Assembly: GCA_023436585.1 (NCBI GenBank)
Contig: JAEZIN010000029.1
Location: forward strand, 248,001 to 312,000
DNA: 64,000 nt
Source: Bacillota bacterium
Lineage (GTDB): Bacteria; Bacillota; Clostridia; Christensenellales; Aristaeellaceae
Direction: 5' to 3'
In this document: positions 24,856 to 33,095 of the stretch, one piece after another
How positions within the stretch are numbered: position 1 is the stretch's first letter
Layout of the letters: every line of letters begins with the position of its first letter
Program-made: the position numbers and the translations under genes
Notes under the pieces: generated by a model
Databases searched by the model: none
Seen by the model: only the letters and a program-made list of their open reading frames with translations
What the model was told of the DNA's origin: nothing

Positions 24856-25031
24856 TTTCGCGTCTGCGGACGCGACCAAAGGGCTTTCCGGTCGGTCCAG
24901 CCCGCTCAATAGTCGCATTGCTGCGCTGCCGCTTGCACTGCTCCTTTTTGCGGGCCTCCTCCACCCCTCCCATTCCCGCCACAGGCGGGGTCGGGGTTAC
25001 GGAGCCTTTGGAAACCTTCGGATGCCATCTG
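24856..25031 (+). repeat. Repeat B copy 3 interrupted by core C copy 2
   Basis: Hairpin 1 CGCGTC-TGCG-GACGCG and the left half of hairpin 2 (CCAAAGGGCTTTCCGGTCG) are followed by core C (24894-25006). The right half and tail (TTTGGAAACCTTCGGATGCCATCT) then resume. In core C, GCCCGC near its start pairs with GCGGGC (24949-24954), ACCCC pairs with GGGGT, and CCCGCC-ACA-GGCGGG forms the apical hairpin. It sits between hisS and aspS, inside what should be one operon. Confidence 0.85.
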
Positions 25032-25075
25032 TGTGAGATACCGTAATACTGAACGATTGAAGGAGGATAAATCCT

Positions 25076-26863
25076 ATGGCGGAATTTTTGGGCGGCTGGA
25101 AGCGCAGCCATATGTGCGGCGACGTCAGGGAAACCATGGTCCATGAGGAAGTAACCTTGATGGGCTGGGTGCAGCGGGCCAGGAACCTGGGCGGCATCCT
25201 GTTCGTGTGGCTCCGTGACCGGGCCGGCATCGTGCAGGCGGTATTCGATATCAACACCTGCGATCAAAAAACGTTTGCTTTGGCGGAAGAGCTGCGGGGC
25301 GAATTCGTGGCGGCCGTGAAGGGCATCGTATCCCTGCGGGCGCCTGAAGCGGTGAACGACAAGCTGCCCACCGGTAAAATCGAAGTAATGGTAAAGGAAC
25401 TCAAAATCCTCAACCGTGCCGACACGCCGCCCATCTATATCGAGGATGACAGCAAGGAATCCGAAGCGCTGCGCCTGAAATACAGGTACCTTGACCTGCG
25501 CCGGCCCTCCATGCAGGATATGTTGCGATTTCGGCACAAAGTGGTGGCGACGCTCCGGAAACACATGGATGGAGAAGGCTTTGTGGAGATTGAAACCCCG
25601 ATTCTGACAAAATCCACGCCGGAGGGGGCGAGGGACTATCTTGTGCCCGCCCGCGTCAAGCCCGGCACCTTCTATGCGTTGCCCCAAAGCCCGCAAATTT
25701 ACAAGCAGCTTTTGATGCTGGCCGGCATGGACAGGTATTATCAGGTAGCCCGCTGCTTCCGCGACGAGGATGGCCGGGCCGATAGGCAGCCGGAGTTTAC
25801 GCAATTTGACATGGAGATGTCTTTCATCGAGCCGGAGGATATCCAGGGTGTGGTGGAACGCGCCTACAAGACGGTGTTCCATGAGGTGATGGGCATTGAT
25901 ATCGCCCTGCCGCTGCCCCGCATGACTTGGAAACACGCCATGGAAACGTATGGCTCCGACAAGCCCGACACGCGCTTTGAAATGCCGATTTCCGATGTTG
26001 GGGAGACAGTTTTGGGCTGCGGCTTCACCGTGTTTGAAAGCGCATTGGCGGAAAACAAGAGTGTTGTTGCCATTTGTGCCAAGGGCGCGGCGGATAAGCT
26101 GTCCCGCAAGGAGATGGATGCGCTTTCTGAATTCGTGAAAACCTATCATGTGAAGGGTCTTGCCTGGGCCGCGCTGCAAAGCGACGGCACGGTGCGCTCC
26201 TCCTTTGCAAAAGCCATGGCCGGGGACAGCATGCAAAAGCTGATGGACAAAATGGGCATGGAAAAAGGCGACGCGCTGTTCGTGATTGCCGACAAGAAGT
26301 ACGTGGCCCTGACCGCCCTGGGCCAGCTCCGCTTGAAGCTGGGTGCGCAATTGGGGCTTATCGATCGCTTAAAGTACAACCTATTCTGGGTCACTGAATT
26401 CCCGCTCCTGGAGTGGAACGAGGAAGACAACCGCTTTGCCGCCATGCACCATCCCTTCACCAGCCCCATGGATGAGGACTTCGCGCTGATGGAAACCGAT
26501 CCGGGCCGGGTGCGGGCCAAGGCGTACGACCTGGTCATGAACGGCATCGAGATGGGCTCGGGCAGCATCCGTATTCATGCCAGCGATCTGCAGGAGCGCA
26601 TGTTCCGCCTGCTGGGCTTTACCAAAGAGGAGGCATGGACGCGCTTTGGCTTCCTGCTGGAGGCCTTCAAGTACGGCACGCCGCCCCACGGCGGGTTTGC
26701 CTTCGGCATTGACCGGCTGGTGATGATCCTCAAAGGTGCTGAAAGCCTGCGGGATGTGCTGGCCTTCCCCAAGATACAAAACGGTGCGTGCCTGATGATG
26801 GATACCCCGGCGCAGGTGCAGGAAGAGCAGCTGAAGCTGCTGAAGATAAAAACGGAAGCATGA
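25076..26863 (+). CDS. aspS: Aspartyl-tRNA synthetase
   Basis: The 595-residue class IIb synthetase of the bacterial type has an N-terminal OB anticodon domain (MCGDVRETMVHEEVTLMGWVQRARNLGGILFVWLRDR), motif 2 with ARCFRDEDGRADRQPEFTQ, the bacterial GAD insertion (about residues 300-410) and motif 3 GFAFGIDRLVMIL. Whether it also charges tRNA-Asn is not readable. GGAGGAT precedes the ATG at 25076; a second ATG at 25112 is possible. It is the last gene after the T-box unless the repeat before it ends transcription. Repeat F starts directly at its stop codon. Confidence 0.97.
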   Translation: MAEFLGGWKRSHMCGDVRETMVHEEVTLMGWVQRARNLGGILFVWLRDRAGIVQAVFDINTCDQKTFALAEELRGEFVAAVKGIVSLRAPEAVNDKLPTGKIEVMVKELKILNRADTPPIYIEDDSKESEALRLKYRYLDLRRPSMQDMLRFRHKVVATLRKHMDGEGFVEIETPILTKSTPEGARDYLVPARVKPGTFYALPQSPQIYKQLLMLAGMDRYYQVARCFRDEDGRADRQPEFTQFDMEMSFIEPEDIQGVVERAYKTVFHEVMGIDIALPLPRMTWKHAMETYGSDKPDTRFEMPISDVGETVLGCGFTVFESALAENKSVVAICAKGAADKLSRKEMDALSEFVKTYHVKGLAWAALQSDGTVRSSFAKAMAGDSMQKLMDKMGMEKGDALFVIADKKYVALTALGQLRLKLGAQLGLIDRLKYNLFWVTEFPLLEWNEEDNRFAAMHHPFTSPMDEDFALMETDPGRVRAKAYDLVMNGIEMGSGSIRIHASDLQERMFRLLGFTKEEAWTRFGFLLEAFKYGTPPHGGFAFGIDRLVMILKGAESLRDVLAFPKIQNGACLMMDTPAQVQEEQLKLLKIKTEA

Positions 26864-26926
26864 CCAGGAAGGCTCTGCCTCCCTGGACCCACCGCTCAAG
26901 GGATATATCCCTTGAGAATCCCTATA
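26864..26926 (+). repeat. Interspersed repeat F, copy 1 (uninterrupted)
   Basis: It begins at the last base pair of the aspS stop: hairpin CCAGGAAGGC-TCT-GCCTCCCTGG, then ACCCACCG, then hairpin CTCAAGGGAT-ATAT-CCCTTGAG, then AATCCCTATAT. Both stems differ from the copy at 41051 in paired positions. No long U-run follows. Confidence 0.8.
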
Positions 26927-27096
26927 TTTGATTATGTAGGGGAAGTAGGGAAACCAATACAGAATCTTGTTGGAACTTATTTACTCCCTCAGTCGCTTTC
27001 GGCTGGCCCGCAGGCGGCGGAAGGAGTAGAGAAAAGCAACTCCGACCTTATTCGCGGTTTATGCATCCGAGCGTAGCTGCAGGCTGATCTTCTGGA

Positions 27097-27265
27097 GAGC
27101 AACGAGGGGGCCGAAGCCCCCTCGTTTGTAATCGTCTCGGCTGGCTTTGCCAGCTGGGCGGGGCGTTTGCGGAGCAAACATTCCTTACACCTTTCACCGG
27201 CCAAGAGCGAAGCTCTTAGGTGAAAAGTGCGGAACTCGATGAAATGGCGTAGCCATTTCATCGAT
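27097..27265 (+). repeat. Structured repeat D, copy at 27.1 kb
   Basis: A row of hairpins: ACGAGGGGGC with GCCCCCTCGT; GCTGGC-TTT-GCCAGC; GTTTGC-GGA-GCAAAC followed by ATTCCTTACAC; a closing helix ACCTTTCACC with GGTGAAAAGT around an inner AAGAGC/GCTCTT hairpin; and CGATGAAATGGC-GTA-GCCATTTCATCG. The same order is seen at 54826. The 170 bases before it (26927-27096) hold no gene I can support, only an imperfect TACTCC/GGAGTA pairing. Confidence 0.75.
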
Positions 27266-27277
27266 ACGCCGCAGGCG

Positions 27278-27306
27278 TTGTCATTTGGCTGGAAATCTGT
27301 TATACT
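27278..27306 (+). promoter_or_regulatory. Promoter of the Asp23/AmaP operon
   Basis: TTGTCA (27278-27283), 17 bases, TATACT (27301-27306). The -35 box begins 12 bases after the last hairpin of repeat D. Confidence 0.75.
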
Positions 27307-27336
27307 GTTGTTTAACCGCAAGGAGGTGCGTTTGGT

Positions 27337-28005
27337 ATGCCTTCAAAGAAAGACAATCTTCCCCTGAACGTGGAAAAAGATATTGAGAGCACAGGTACCA
27401 TTACATACGCCAATGAGGTCATCGCTATCATCGCCGGGGTGGCCACCAGCGAGGTGGATGGCATTGCCGGCATGGTCACCAGCGGCGGGCTGACCGATAT
27501 ACTGGGCCGGAACAGGAACATCACAAGAGGCGTTAAGGTGGAACTGGGCACTGAGGAGACCTCGGTGGACCTGTACGTCATCGTTGAGTACGGCACGCCC
27601 ATTCAAAAAGCCGCCCGCGATGCGCAGGAGAATGTTCGCAAGGCCATTGAGACCATGACCGGGCTGCGCGTGGTGCGCGTGGATGTGCATGTGCAGGGCG
27701 TCAGCTTTGAAAAGGAAAACAAGGCGCTGGAAAAGGGCCTGCAGAGCGCGGCTTTGGCCAGCGGTGAAACATTTAAGAAGGTAACGGCCAAGAAGGAAGA
27801 CGCACAGGAAGAAACGCCCATCCCCCCCGCCACCGTGGAGCTGGTGGAGGATCAGATGGAGGAGGAGCGCGACCTTCTCGAACCGGAGGATGAGGCGGAG
27901 GAGCTGGACGATCTGGACGAAACGGAAGACGACGTTCAGACAGAGGATGAGGCCGTCCTTCCCGAGGAGACTGCGGAACAAGAACAGGAAGAAAAGAAGG
28001 AATAG
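27337..28005 (+). CDS. Asp23/Gls24-family envelope protein
   Basis: The 222-residue protein has one Asp23 domain (about residues 10-125): TGTITYANEVIAIIAGVATSEVDGIAGM, RGVKVELGTEETSVDLYVIVEYG and VRVDVHVQGVSFE. The last ~80 residues are unusually acidic (many Glu/Asp), likely disordered. In Staphylococcus, Asp23 is tethered under the membrane by AmaP; the amaP and DUF2273 genes follow here, so the same peripheral assembly is expected. AAGGAGGTG precedes the ATG. A hairpin with T-rich tail after it may reduce read-through into amaP. Confidence 0.93.
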   Translation: MPSKKDNLPLNVEKDIESTGTITYANEVIAIIAGVATSEVDGIAGMVTSGGLTDILGRNRNITRGVKVELGTEETSVDLYVIVEYGTPIQKAARDAQENVRKAIETMTGLRVVRVDVHVQGVSFEKENKALEKGLQSAALASGETFKKVTAKKEDAQEETPIPPATVELVEDQMEEERDLLEPEDEAEELDDLDETEDDVQTEDEAVLPEETAEQEQEEKKE

Positions 28006-28016
28006 CGCATAAGCAG

Positions 28017-28049
28017 CCGGCAGGATGCCTGCCGGTGGCTTTTGTTTTC
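28017..28049 (+). terminator. Terminator-like hairpin between asp23-like gene and amaP
   Basis: CCGGCAGG (28017-28024) pairs with CCTGCCGG (28028-28035), followed by TGGCTTTTGTTTT. It is likely a partial terminator, as the next genes belong to the same module. Confidence 0.75.
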
Positions 28050-28087
28050 AAGCGCCGCGCTTTTTTTAAGTGGGGGAGGTGTACCGC

Positions 28088-29140
28088 GTGAAGGTGCGCT
28101 TTTGGGACCGTTTGCTGACTGCATTGGCGGGACTATTGCTTTTGGCCACAGGCTTGGTCTTCTTCGTTTGGGCATTCAAAGGCATACCCGATGCATGGAT
28201 GGACGCGCTGAAAAACAAGGATATCGGCCGCATGCCAATCTTTGTGGCGCTGGGCACCGGCGCGGTAATGGCGGTGCTTGGCATCCACAACATCTCCATC
28301 CTTTTGCGGCGCAGGGGTAAGAAGGGCTTTGTCGTTCAAAAGACGGAGCATGGGGAGCTGAGCATTTCCATCCACGCCATGGAAAACCTGGTGCAAAAGT
28401 GTGTCGACAAGCATGAGGAGCTGACGGTGGTCAGCAACCGCATCGAAAACACACGCGACGGCGTGGTGGTGGATCTGCGCATCGGCCTGGCTAACGGCGT
28501 CAGCATACCGCTGGTGGTCAGCACACTGCAAAAGCAGATCAAGCAGTACATCACCTCCTGTTCCGGCATTGACGTCAAAGAAGTCAAGGTGGAAGTGGAG
28601 ACCGCCAGCATCAAGGCGGAGAAGAGCCCCTATTCTGTGCCAGATACGCTTTTGCAGGCCATCCCCAAGGCCGCGCCTGTGGAAACGCCGCCCCCCGCAA
28701 GGCCAATTCAGCAAATGGAACGGCCTGTGCAGGTGCCGATACAGCAGATGGAAAGGCCCGCGCCGCCGCCGGAAAGAAGCGACAGGGCTGAACGAGTGGA
28801 GCGTATCGAGCGGGTGGTGACACCGCCGGTCAGCGGCGTGCAACCAGCCGTAAAGCCGGTGCAGCAGCCCGCGCCGCAGGTGATGCAAAGGATGCAGCCT
28901 GACCTGAAAGGGCCGTCCTTTCCGGAGCCCGCGGCAGATACCAATGAGGAAAAGAAGCGCCCTTTGCACCAGCGGCTGTTCGGCCACAAGGAGCAGCCGG
29001 CCATCGTGCCCATGCCTCCGGAGCTGAACAGAAAGGCCGAAGTAAAGGATGAGCCGATGATGTTCGACCTTACGGAGGACGACGAATCCTTAAGGGATCC
29101 GCTTGACACCCAGGAGGTGGATGACCATGAAGAACATTGA
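28088..29140 (+). CDS. amaP: AmaP-like alkaline shock response membrane anchor
   Basis: The ~350-residue product has two membrane helices in the first 80 residues (LLTALAGLLLLATGLVFFVW and MPIFVALGTGAVMAVLGIHN). A cytoplasmic alpha/beta domain follows (ISIHAMENLVQKCVDKHEELTVV, DGVVVDLRIGLANGVSIP), as in AmaP/DUF322 proteins. The last ~150 residues are a Pro/Gln-rich low-complexity tail with repeated RPIQQMERP, longer than usual. The GTG at 28088 with GGGGGAGG eight bases upstream is the best start; a GTG at 28070 would overlap that site. It overlaps the next gene by 14 bases. Confidence 0.85.
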   Translation: MKVRFWDRLLTALAGLLLLATGLVFFVWAFKGIPDAWMDALKNKDIGRMPIFVALGTGAVMAVLGIHNISILLRRRGKKGFVVQKTEHGELSISIHAMENLVQKCVDKHEELTVVSNRIENTRDGVVVDLRIGLANGVSIPLVVSTLQKQIKQYITSCSGIDVKEVKVEVETASIKAEKSPYSVPDTLLQAIPKAAPVETPPPARPIQQMERPVQVPIQQMERPAPPPERSDRAERVERIERVVTPPVSGVQPAVKPVQQPAPQVMQRMQPDLKGPSFPEPAADTNEEKKRPLHQRLFGHKEQPAIVPMPPELNRKAEVKDEPMMFDLTEDDESLRDPLDTQEVDDHEEH

Positions 29141-29366
29141 GGAAATTTTGAAGGAGCTGTTCAAGCCCGGTACGCCGCAGTACGGCCTCATCTGGGGCAT
29201 CGGCTTTGTGGTATTGGCCTTTTTGCTTCTGTTTATCGGCTTCTGGAAAACGCTTTTTGTGGTATTGCTGTTCACCATCGGCCTTTTCATCGGCGCGGTG
29301 AAGGACAAACAGAACTTTATCAAAAACACCATCAACAAATGGTTCCCTCCCCGCCAGGACGGCTGA
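29127..29366 (+). CDS. DUF2273 small membrane protein
   Basis: This 79-residue protein starts MKNIEEILKELFKPGTPQYGLIWGIGF and has two closely spaced membrane helices, as DUF2273 proteins do. It regularly accompanies asp23 and amaP and probably belongs to the same membrane-associated assembly. The ATG at 29127 follows CAGGAGGTGG inside the end of amaP, so translation is coupled; an in-frame start at 29103 is less likely. Confidence 0.9.
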   Translation: MKNIEEILKELFKPGTPQYGLIWGIGFVVLAFLLLFIGFWKTLFVVLLFTIGLFIGAVKDKQNFIKNTINKWFPPRQDG

Positions 29367-29399
29367 GAGGGAAAACGCAAGGAACGGAGTGCTTTTTTT

Positions 29400-29831
29400 A
29401 TGGCGCGTACGACCGCACGGGCTGCGGCGATGCAAATGGTGTATGAGCGGCTTCTGGGCGGCCAGGGCGGCGGGGAAACGCTGGAGCTTGTATACGAGCA
29501 GATGGGCGAAGGCAGCGAAGCCCCTTCCAAGGACGATCAGAGGTATATTGACGATGTTCTGGCGGGCATCGCGGCCCACCAGGATGAAATCGACGAAAGC
29601 ATTCAGGAGTTCAGCGTGGATTGGTCGCTGGACCGCATGGCCAGGGTGGATTTGACCATCCTTCGCCTGGCTACGTATGAAATTCTCTTTCGGGACGATG
29701 TGCCCGGCAGCGTAGCCATCAACGAGGCGGTGGAGCTGGCCGGCAAATATTCCGACCCGGCGGGCGGCCGCTTCATCAACGGCGTACTGGGCTCCATCCT
29801 GCGCAGGAAAGAGGCAGAAAAGCACAAGTGA
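29400..29831 (+). CDS. nusB: Transcription antitermination factor NusB
   Basis: The all-helical 143-residue protein binds boxA RNA with NusE (S10) during rRNA transcription. It shows MARTTARAAAMQMVYERLL at the start and the C-terminal half VDWSLDRMARVDLTILRLATYEILF with INEAVELAGKYSDPAGGRFINGVLGSI, all standard. The stop overlaps the next gene's start by four bases, so it heads a tightly packed operon running to ispA. Confidence 0.95.
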   Translation: MARTTARAAAMQMVYERLLGGQGGGETLELVYEQMGEGSEAPSKDDQRYIDDVLAGIAAHQDEIDESIQEFSVDWSLDRMARVDLTILRLATYEILFRDDVPGSVAINEAVELAGKYSDPAGGRFINGVLGSILRRKEAEKHK

Positions 29832-30808
29832 AGGCCGTCATCGGGCTGGATACAAGCTGTTATACCACCTCCGTGGCGGCGGTGGATGAATTGGGACGTG
29901 TCATCGCAAGCATCAGAAAGCTGCTGCCGGTGCCTATGGGCAGCCGGGGGCTTCGGCAGAGCGACGCGGTGTTTGAGCACGTGCGGCAGCTGCCGGGGCT
30001 CCTGGAGGAATTGGGCAAGAAAGTCGCGCCTTATGAAATCGCCGCGGTATGCGTGTCAAAAAAGCCCAGGGATGGCGAAGACTCTTATATGCCTGTGTTT
30101 TTAGCAGGGGATGCGCAAGGGCGCGGCTTGGCCGCTCTTTTACACATCCCCTGTTTTGAAACCACCCACCAGGCGGGGCATGTGAAAGCCGCCATGCTGG
30201 ATTCGGGGCTTGAGGCCCCGGAGTTTCTGGCGGTGCACCTGTCGGGCGGCACCACGGAAGTGCTGCACGTGCATGGCAGGGGCATAGCATGCGTGGGCGG
30301 GACGCTGGACCTTAACGCCGGGCAATTGGTGGACAGGGTGGGCGTTTTGCTTCACCTGCCCTTTCCCTGCGGGCCGCACCTGGAGAAGCTTGCGGTAAAA
30401 GGGCAGCCGCAAAGCCTGCTCCCCGTGAGCATGGCGGATGACGACCTGCATTGCCACCTGTCCGGGGCGGAAACAAAAGTGACGAACTGGCTGAAAAGCG
30501 GAGAAAAATCCCCGGAGGACGCCGCGGCGGAGGTATATGATTTCCTGGCCCGCACGGTGGCCAGGCTCATTGCCGGTGCGGGAAGGAAAACGGGGCTGCA
30601 TTCCGTACTGGTGGCGGGGGGAGTGGCGTCGTCGCCGCTTTTCCGAGAACTGTTGAATACCAGGATGCGCAAGCTGGATACCAGCATGGCGCTTTATTTC
30701 GGTCATCCCGCCTATTCCGGCGATAACGCCGTGGGCGTGGCGCTTTTAGGCCTTAATCAATACAAAAGCTTGGGGGAGGATGAGAAACATGGCTGCACAA
30801 CTGATTGA
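29828..30808 (+). CDS. TsaD/Kae1-like protein, probable non-canonical paralogue
   Basis: The 326-residue product has the ASKHA fold of TsaD (tRNA threonylcarbamoyl transferase): GLDTSCYTTSVAAVDELGRV at the start, THQAGHVKAAM with the two metal-binding histidines, SGGTTEVL, and VAGGVASSPLFRELL with DNAVGVALLGL at the end. Sequence between these is divergent and the position between nusB and folD is not that of the classic tsaD; several Clostridia keep such a second copy here. It may not act on tRNA. The GTG start overlaps the nusB stop. Confidence 0.82.
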   Translation: MKAVIGLDTSCYTTSVAAVDELGRVIASIRKLLPVPMGSRGLRQSDAVFEHVRQLPGLLEELGKKVAPYEIAAVCVSKKPRDGEDSYMPVFLAGDAQGRGLAALLHIPCFETTHQAGHVKAAMLDSGLEAPEFLAVHLSGGTTEVLHVHGRGIACVGGTLDLNAGQLVDRVGVLLHLPFPCGPHLEKLAVKGQPQSLLPVSMADDDLHCHLSGAETKVTNWLKSGEKSPEDAAAEVYDFLARTVARLIAGAGRKTGLHSVLVAGGVASSPLFRELLNTRMRKLDTSMALYFGHPAYSGDNAVGVALLGLNQYKSLGEDEKHGCTTD

Positions 30809-31649
30809 CGGGAAAGTGCTCTCTGCGGCTGTCAAAGAGAAATTGAGGCTTCAAACGGAGGAGCTGAAGGCGGCCGGTGTCACCCCCGGCCTTGTTGTGA
30901 TTTTGGTGGGGGAAGACCCCGGCAGCCAAATCTATGTGCGCAACAAGGAAAAGGCCTGCCATGAGATCGGCATCGCCTCCACCGTACTGCGCCTGCCGGA
31001 GGCCACCACCCAGCAGGAGCTGGAGGAGCTGATCCGCCGCTTCAATGAAGATGAAAATATCGATGGCATCCTGGTGCAGGTGCCCCTGCCCAGGCACATG
31101 AACGAGGCCGCTGCGCTGTCGCTGATCAAGCCGGAAAAGGATGTGGACGGCTTTCATGTGGTCAACATGGGCAGGCTGTTCGGCGGCATGGATACCATTG
31201 TGGCCTGCACGCCCAAGGGCGTGATGGAAATGATCAAATCTACCGGCGTATCCCTTGCCGGCAAGGAAGCCGTGGTGGTGGGCCGCAGCAACAATGTGGG
31301 CAAGCCCATCGCCATGCTGCTGATGCAGGAAAACGCCACGGTGACCATGTGCCATTCCCGCACCAGGGACCTGGCCGCGCATACAAGAAGGGCGGATATC
31401 CTGGTGGCGGCGGTGGGCAGGCCCAAATTCATTACCGGCGATATGGTAAAGCCCGGCGCTTTGGTCATCGATGTAGGCATCAACCGCGTGGACGGCAAAG
31501 TGGTGGGCGATGTGGATTTTGAGGCCGCCTCCCAGGTGGCGGGATACATATCCCCCGTGCCCGGCGGCGTGGGGCTGATGACGGTGGCCATGCTGATGGC
31601 CAATACATTGCAAATTGCCGGCGCCCGCCTGGCTAAGAAAAAGGCATGA
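30789..31649 (+). CDS. folD: Methylene-tetrahydrofolate dehydrogenase/cyclohydrolase
   Basis: The bifunctional enzyme (286 residues) interconverts 5,10-methylene- and 10-formyl-tetrahydrofolate using NADP. Visible are the substrate-site IYVRNKEKACHEIGI with the catalytic Lys, DGILVQVPLPRHMNE, PEKDVDGFHVVNMGRL, and the NADP site VVVGRSNNVGKP. It ends PVPGGVGLMTVAMLMANT. The ATG at 30789 lies ten bases after GGGGGAGGA; one at 30780 would be too close. It overlaps the preceding gene's end and the start of xseA. Confidence 0.97.
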   Translation: MAAQLIDGKVLSAAVKEKLRLQTEELKAAGVTPGLVVILVGEDPGSQIYVRNKEKACHEIGIASTVLRLPEATTQQELEELIRRFNEDENIDGILVQVPLPRHMNEAAALSLIKPEKDVDGFHVVNMGRLFGGMDTIVACTPKGVMEMIKSTGVSLAGKEAVVVGRSNNVGKPIAMLLMQENATVTMCHSRTRDLAAHTRRADILVAAVGRPKFITGDMVKPGALVIDVGINRVDGKVVGDVDFEAASQVAGYISPVPGGVGLMTVAMLMANTLQIAGARLAKKKA

Positions 31650-32866
31650 AAGCGTTCGACGGCGTTCTTTCCGTAGGCGAACTCAATGAGTATGTGCGCC
31701 GCACCCTGGCGGCGGACCCCATGCTTTCGCACACGCGGCTGAAGGGGGAAATCAGCAACTTCAAGCGCCACACCTCCGGCCACTGGTATTTTTCTTTAAA
31801 GGATGACACAGCGCGGATCAACTGTGTCATGTTCCGCCAGAACAACCTGTCCGTCCGCCTTGTGCCAAGGGACGGAATGCAGGTAGTTTTAACGGGCAGC
31901 GTGAGCCTGTATCCCAGGGACGGCGCTTACCAGTTTTACGCCGAGGCAATGAAGGAAGACGGCCTGGGGGATCTGTTCCTGCGCTTTGAGCAGTTGAAAC
32001 TGAAGCTGCAGAAGGAAGGATTGTTCGATGCGGCCCGCAAGCGGCCCCTGCCGCTTTTACCTTCCAAGGTTGGCATCGTCACCTCCCGCACAGGGGCGGT
32101 GATACGCGACATCTGCCAGGTATCCTGGCGGCGGCATCCCGGCATGGAGCTGGTGCTTTTCCCGGCCCAGGTGCAGGGGGAAGGCGCGGCGGAGGACATC
32201 GTGCGGGGAATCGAAACGCTGGGCAGCATGCCCGGTATCTCGGTGATTATCGTAGGCCGGGGCGGCGGCTCCATGGAGGATTTGTGGGCCTTTAACGAGG
32301 AGATAGTGGCACGGGCCATTGCGGCATGCCCCGTTCCTGTGGTGTCCGCTGTGGGCCATGAAACGGATTTCACCATTGCTGATTTTGTGGCGGATGTGCG
32401 GGCTTCCACCCCTTCCGCCGCGGCGGAAATGGCGGTGCCGGTTCTGGATGATCTGCTGTTCACCATAGAAGAAATGGCGCGGCGGCTTTCCGGCGGCGCG
32501 GAAAAAACGCTTCTAAAATACAGGGAGCGGCTTTTAAAGGCGCAGAACTGGCTGCAAACCTTGCACCCCAGGGCGCAGGTGCTGGCCGCGCAAAGCAGGG
32601 CGGATATGCTTTGCACCCGCATGAAAAACGCGGCCATGGCCGGGCTTGCGCTGCGGGAATCGCGGCTTTCCGCCACGCAGGCCAAGCTTTCGGCCCTGGG
32701 CCCCATGCAGGTATTGAAAAGGGGCTACGCATTGGCGATAAAAGACGGCGTTCCCGTGACTGGGGTAAAGGCCGTTGCCCCAGGTGATCGATTGAAGGTG
32801 CTGTTTTCAGACGGGCGAGTGCTGGCAGATGCCCTGGATACAAAGGAGGGGAATCCCTTTGAGTGA
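31646..32866 (+). CDS. xseA: Exodeoxyribonuclease VII large subunit
   Basis: The 406-residue protein has an N-terminal OB fold (LSVGELNEYVRRTLAADPML, ISNFKRHTSGHWYFSLKDD), the nuclease domain with VGIVTSRTGAVIRDI, IIVGRGGGSMEDLWAFNEE and SAVGHETDFTIADFVADVRASTPSAAAE, and a helical C-terminus. With XseB it degrades single-stranded DNA to oligonucleotides. It overlaps folD by four bases and xseB by eight. Confidence 0.97.
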   Translation: MKAFDGVLSVGELNEYVRRTLAADPMLSHTRLKGEISNFKRHTSGHWYFSLKDDTARINCVMFRQNNLSVRLVPRDGMQVVLTGSVSLYPRDGAYQFYAEAMKEDGLGDLFLRFEQLKLKLQKEGLFDAARKRPLPLLPSKVGIVTSRTGAVIRDICQVSWRRHPGMELVLFPAQVQGEGAAEDIVRGIETLGSMPGISVIIVGRGGGSMEDLWAFNEEIVARAIAACPVPVVSAVGHETDFTIADFVADVRASTPSAAAEMAVPVLDDLLFTIEEMARRLSGGAEKTLLKYRERLLKAQNWLQTLHPRAQVLAAQSRADMLCTRMKNAAMAGLALRESRLSATQAKLSALGPMQVLKRGYALAIKDGVPVTGVKAVAPGDRLKVLFSDGRVLADALDTKEGNPFE

Positions 32867-33095
32867 AGTAAAAAACGCGGAATCCTTTGAACAGACCCTG
32901 GAAAGATTCGAGGTGCTGGTAAAGACCATGGAAACGGGCGGCCTGCCCTTGGAGGATATGCTCCGCCTGTACGAGGAAGGCATGACCCTTTCCCAAACGC
33001 TGAAAAGCCAGCTGCAAAAAGCCCAGGGCAGGCTGACGGAATTGAACCTGCAAGGGGAAACACGGGGAACAGACAAGCCGGAGTATGAGCCGTGA
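32859..33095 (+). CDS. xseB: Exodeoxyribonuclease VII small subunit
   Basis: The 78-residue helical subunit binds the XseA C-terminus. The core ESFEQTLERFEVLVKTMETGGLPLEDMLRLYEEGM is the family signature. The likely start is a TTG at 32859, eight bases after AGGAGGGGA and overlapping the xseA stop; an ATG at 32829 lies before that site in the same frame. Its own stop overlaps the ispA GTG. Confidence 0.95.
   Translation: MSEVKNAESFEQTLERFEVLVKTMETGGLPLEDMLRLYEEGMTLSQTLKSQLQKAQGRLTELNLQGETRGTDKPEYEP

Noticed and set aside
24368..26350. 660-codon open frame on the minus strand opposite hisS and aspS
   Set aside because: It is antisense to two unmistakable synthetase genes and spans the repeat between them; long antisense frames are expected from the GC-rich codon use here. 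No ribosome binding site or recognisable domain.
28017..28049. Terminator after the Asp23-like gene as the end of the operon
   Set aside because: amaP and DUF2273 belong functionally to the same module and no separate promoter is visible, so read-through is more likely than a full stop.
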